Assembly: GCA_945869935.1 (NCBI GenBank)
Contig: CAMBSA010000004.1
Location: 1-17,805 of the forward strand
Source: Bordetella parapertussis
GTDB taxonomy: Bacteria > Pseudomonadota > Gammaproteobacteria > Burkholderiales > SG8-39
DNA length: 17,805 bases
Reading direction: 5' to 3'
The position numbers and the translations under genes are program-made. The notes under the pieces were generated by a model that saw nothing but the letters and a program-made list of their open reading frames with translations, did not search any database and was not told the DNA's origin. Positions 15,049 through 17,805 of this stretch are shown here, one piece after another. Within the stretch, counting starts at the first letter, position 1; each line of letters opens with the position of its first letter.

Positions 15049-16476
15049 TCAGTTCTCGGCGGGCGCGTTGCCGCCGTACATATTCAAGCGAGACAACACG
15101 CGAGTCCGGCCGGCAATGTGCAACGATTGCGCAAGATCGGGACTCTGCGGCTGACCAAACACCGCAACGCGCACGGGAATCGCGAGCTCGGGCATTTTCA
15201 GCTTATGACGGCCAAGTACCGCCTTGATCGATGCTCCAATGACTTCTGCAGTCCACCCGTCGGTCGACGCAAGCGTTTTCGCGAGATCCAGCATCGCCGT
15301 CCTTGCCGGCGCCGAAAGATGCTTGTCCGTCAATTCGCTTGTCGGATGCACGTCGCCGGAGAACAGTTTCACGCCTGTGGCAAGATCTTGCAAAGTCTCC
15401 GAGCGATCCCGTAACAAGGCAATGGCCGAGTCCAGCACATCCGACGCAAGCCCCGCAATACCCGAACTCTCAAGCTGCCCTCGCACCAGCCCAGCAAGAC
15501 TTTCGACGCTGCTCGTCTTCATATGCTGCTGATTGATCCAGCGCAGTTTCGCCGGATCAAACTGCGCTGGTGATCGACTGACGTGCTCAAGATCAAACCA
15601 GTCAACAAACTGTTCGCGCGTGAAAACCTCATCGTCACCGTGCGACCAGCCGAGGCGCGCCAGATAATTGGTCATGCCGGCAGGCAGGAAGCCGTCGTCA
15701 CGGTATTGCATCACGCTGACCGCACCATGCCGCTTTGAAAGTCGTTCACCGTCCGAGCCGAGAATCATCGGAACATGTGCAAAATGCGGCATCCGGCGAT
15801 CCGTTCCTTCCAGAATCGCCCGGAAAATATTCACTTGCCGGGGCGTATTGTTGACATGGTCATCGCCGCGAATGACGTGCGTGATTTCCATGTCCAGGTC
15901 ATCGATCACGACACCGAAGTTGTACGTAGGGACGCCGTCCGCACGCAGAATCACCAAGTCATCGATCTCTTCGTTGGCAACGGAAATCGTGCCTTTGACC
16001 ATATCCTCGAAACTGACAATGCCTGAATCCGGGTTGCGAAACCGGACCACCGGCTTTGCGCCGGGAGGCGGCTTAAGCCCCAGGGCCTCCGCGCGCTCGG
16101 GACGCCACCGTCCGTCGTAGCGCGGCTTTGCGCCGCGCTGGCGTTGCTGCTCGCGCATTGCCTCCAGTTCGTCCCTGGTCGCGTAGCAGTAATAGGCCGC
16201 GCCTTTGGCGACGAGTTTATCTGCGATCTCACGGTAACGATCCAGCCTGTGCATCTGGAAAAACGGACCCTCGTCCCAATCCAGACCCAGCCAGCGCATC
16301 CCGTCCAGAATCGCATCAACCGACGCTTGCGTCGAACGCTCCAGGTCGGTGTCCTCGATTCGTAACACGAACGTTCCGCCGTGACGACGCGCATAAGCCC
16401 AGGAAAACAGGGCCGTGCGTGCGCCGCCGATGTGCAGATATCCCGTGGGACTGGGAGCGAAACGTGTGCGAATCAT
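15049..16476 (-). CDS. gltX: Glutamyl-tRNA synthetase
   Basis: 475 residues from ATG 16476, which has GGAG five bases ahead; a GTG at 16482 would overlap that site and is rejected. The class I signature HIGG (residues 15-18) and the KMSKS-equivalent LSKRHG (246-251) bind ATP. Also present are RIEDTD (39-44), GVPTYNFGVVIDD and THVIRGDDHVNNTPRQ. It charges tRNA-Glu with glutamate in the cytoplasm. The region after AYYCYATRDE lacks the zinc-binding cysteines found in E. coli GltX, as in many other bacteria. Its cognate tRNA-Glu is encoded just downstream on the same strand, with a separate promoter. Confidence 0.97.
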   Translation of the reverse strand: MIRTRFAPSPTGYLHIGGARTALFSWAYARRHGGTFVLRIEDTDLERSTQASVDAILDGMRWLGLDWDEGPFFQMHRLDRYREIADKLVAKGAAYYCYATRDELEAMREQQRQRGAKPRYDGRWRPERAEALGLKPPPGAKPVVRFRNPDSGIVSFEDMVKGTISVANEEIDDLVILRADGVPTYNFGVVIDDLDMEITHVIRGDDHVNNTPRQVNIFRAILEGTDRRMPHFAHVPMILGSDGERLSKRHGAVSVMQYRDDGFLPAGMTNYLARLGWSHGDDEVFTREQFVDWFDLEHVSRSPAQFDPAKLRWINQQHMKTSSVESLAGLVRGQLESSGIAGLASDVLDSAIALLRDRSETLQDLATGVKLFSGDVHPTSELTDKHLSAPARTAMLDLAKTLASTDGWTAEVIGASIKAVLGRHKLKMPELAIPVRVAVFGQPQSPDLAQSLHIAGRTRVLSRLNMYGGNAPAEN

Positions 16477-16526
16477 GACCACTCCAGAAAACGTCTTATT
16501 CTAATGTAGGTATGTCCGGCTACCGC

Positions 16527-17453
16527 TCAGGAATTCCGGCTTGGGGTCGCCTCGCCCGCCTCTCCTGTAAGCACCTCGCGCATCACGTCACGAAGCATCA
16601 GCGCAGTCTCCCGGGCAAGCGAACTAAGCGGTCGCCGCGTTGCGGTTGCGATACACAGGGTCGTGGTCAATCCCGCGGCATCAATTCGATGCCATGCGAT
16701 GCTCTTGGCGTCCCCCGGAATCCGCATAACGTTCTTTGGCACGATCGAGTAGCCGTAACCCGCTGCAACGAGATCTACGATCGATCCGACCACGTCGATT
16801 TCCAGCGCGATATTCAGCCGAAGCCCAAGTCGCGCGGCCTCCGACTCGACCAGCGAGCGGATCGGATGCGGCGCACTCGGGAAGATCAGTGGCAGCGACA
16901 CGATGTCGCCGAAGCGGACGCGGGCGCCCCGACGCCCAAGCGGCTTTGACCCGATCAGATACAGGTCTTCGGTCGTAACGGGATCGATCGTCACACGCTG
17001 CGAGGCGGCAGGGTTCAACAACACCGCGACATCCAGCCTGCCCGACACCAGTTGTTCAAGAAGTCCACCCGACAGTCCGTCGACAACCCCAAGTGAGGCC
17101 TTGGGAAACCGCCCCACGAAACGTGACACCAAAGCGAGGGTCAGCACCTTCCCGACGCTGGGTGGAAGTCCCACAACGACCCGCCCCTCGCCGGACATCT
17201 CCGTGCGCACGGACAATCGGGCCGAGTCCACCCCTTGCAGGACACCGCGGGCGTGATCAAGGAATCGCCTGCCGGCGTCAGTCAACAGCACGCCCCGTCC
17301 ATTCCGGGAAAAGAGATTTGCCTTGAGTTCCACCTCAAGGGCCCGAAGCTGCCTGCTGAGCGCCGGCTGTGCGACAGCCAAGGCCGCTGCCGCCTTGGAA
17401 ATGCTGCCCAGTTCGGCTATCCGGACAAAGTAGGTGAGTTGCTTCAGGTCCAA
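16527..17453 (-). CDS. LysR-family transcriptional regulator
   Basis: 308 residues from TTG 17453. There is no in-frame ATG/GTG before an upstream stop, and MDLKQLTYFVRIAELGSISKAA is the standard LysR N-terminus, so TTG is well supported. The DNA-binding helix-turn-helix spans about 15-45 (AALAVAQPALSRQLRALE), and the effector domain about 90-290. The arrangement resembles the NAC/CynR-like branch. It is divergent from a Bug receptor gene with 191 bases between, the classic layout for a LysR activator and its target. Its ligand is probably the receptor's solute or a pathway intermediate (inference). Its stop is about 50 bases before the gltX start, same strand. Confidence 0.93.
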   Translation of the reverse strand: MDLKQLTYFVRIAELGSISKAAAALAVAQPALSRQLRALEVELKANLFSRNGRGVLLTDAGRRFLDHARGVLQGVDSARLSVRTEMSGEGRVVVGLPPSVGKVLTLALVSRFVGRFPKASLGVVDGLSGGLLEQLVSGRLDVAVLLNPAASQRVTIDPVTTEDLYLIGSKPLGRRGARVRFGDIVSLPLIFPSAPHPIRSLVESEAARLGLRLNIALEIDVVGSIVDLVAAGYGYSIVPKNVMRIPGDAKSIAWHRIDAAGLTTTLCIATATRRPLSSLARETALMLRDVMREVLTGEAGEATPSRNS

Positions 17454-17644
17454 GGTCTTGCCGTCGATGGATTATTTCCGGGCAGGGCAGGTCAGGTCGC
17501 GATGAACAGGACTCGTCTTCTCGCGGCCCGCGCATGCGGACGGCCAATTCCCATGCCGAACGAGCATATCAGCTAGTCGGATATCCTGCCGTAACTTGCA
17601 CCGAAACTTGGGCAAAATCTCCAACTTCGCGAACTGCAAATCCC
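17454..17644. promoter_or_regulatory. Divergent control region between lysR and the Bug receptor gene
   Basis: This 191-base region contains an ATATC-N9-GATAT dyad at 17566-17584 and spaced AACTTG/AACTTC elements at 17593-17628. No strong sigma70 promoter is evident for the Bug gene; TTGGGC at 17608-17613 could be a -35 with a poor -10, as expected of an activator-dependent promoter. Confidence 0.5.
17566..17584. promoter_or_regulatory. LysR-type binding site (ATATC-N9-GATAT)
   Basis: A perfect 5-bp inverted repeat around nine bases contains the T-N11-A core and the ATC-N9-GAT form known from LysR (nod-box type) sites. It lies about 60 bases before the Bug ATG, in the gap between the regulator and its likely target. 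Confidence 0.55.
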
Positions 17645-17805
17645 ATGCGCCCCCCAAAAGCCAACAACGTCAGCCAGCAGGACAGACCCGGCGGCCACAC
17701 GTCAAATTCGCGGCGGCCCGGCAGCATCCTGTTTCCGCTTGCCCTTTTGCTGGCAGCCGCATTCACAACGGCCGCATTCGCTCAAACCTACCCGAACAAA
17801 CCGGT
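17645..17805 (+). CDS. Bug-family (TctC-like) periplasmic receptor, N-terminal fragment
   Basis: 53 codons from ATG 17645 up to the right edge. A polar 26-residue N-region is followed by the hydrophobic core SILFPLALLLAAAF and an AFA cleavage site (after Ala46); the mature start QTYPNKPV is the Bug hallmark. No clear ribosome site is seen before the ATG; the frame is also open back to an ATG at 17534, but that would put over 60 residues before the signal core, so I prefer 17645. It is the likely target of the divergent LysR gene. Only the export signal and first mature residues are visible, so the ligand cannot be guessed. Confidence 0.82.
   Translation, partial: MRPPKANNVSQQDRPGGHTSNSRRPGSILFPLALLLAAAFTTAAFAQTYPNKP

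Noticed and set aside
14962..15414. Rightward 150-codon open frame near the end of gltX
   Set aside because: Mostly antisense to gltX, no ribosome site and no family features.

Overview
The window comes from a GC-rich proteobacterial chromosome, most likely a betaproteobacterium of the Burkholderiales. The grounds are Bug-type (TctC-like) periplasmic receptors without TctAB, a complete Liv-type ABC importer beside aromatic-catabolic genes, a LysR regulator, and a gltX gene next to tRNA-Ala(GGC) and tRNA-Glu(TTC). Taxonomy is inferred from gene content only; no rRNA gene is present.

Left part (1-4000): a thiolase gene, cut by the left edge, runs leftward. Divergent from it, across a 156-base control region with a palindrome and a tandem repeat, are paaG (ring-epoxide isomerase / enoyl-CoA hydratase family) and paaI (hotdog thioesterase), two bases apart. 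They are followed by an M81/MlrC-like protein that has lost the family's metal-ligand motifs.

Central part (4000-13514): all genes point rightward and look like one aromatic uptake and degradation locus. A near-consensus sigma70 promoter precedes an MhpA-like FAD hydroxylase. Next come a branched-chain-type substrate-binding protein, a terminator-like hairpin, two permeases and two ATPases with overlapping reading frames, a Bug-family receptor, a LigA/LigB-type extradiol dioxygenase pair and a LACTB2-like metallo-beta-lactamase-fold hydrolase. The plausible logic is import of an aromatic acid or its breakdown product, ortho-hydroxylation, then ring opening. The CoA-linked genes at the left could handle a side chain or downstream acyl-CoA. 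No classical ring-fission-product hydrolase, decarboxylase or CoA ligase is visible.

Right part (13515-17805): a second MBL-fold hydrolase faces the first, with only three bases between their stop codons. A bidirectional terminator follows, then leftward tRNA-Glu and tRNA-Ala genes with a consensus promoter, then leftward gltX, then a leftward LysR regulator. Divergent from the LysR gene is the start of another Bug receptor gene, cut by the right edge; the space between them holds an ATATC-N9-GATAT dyad fitting a LysR binding site. The housekeeping block gltX-tRNA thus sits between two accessory transport/catabolic loci.

I saw no insertion sequence, CRISPR array, phage gene or obvious pseudogene by frameshift.
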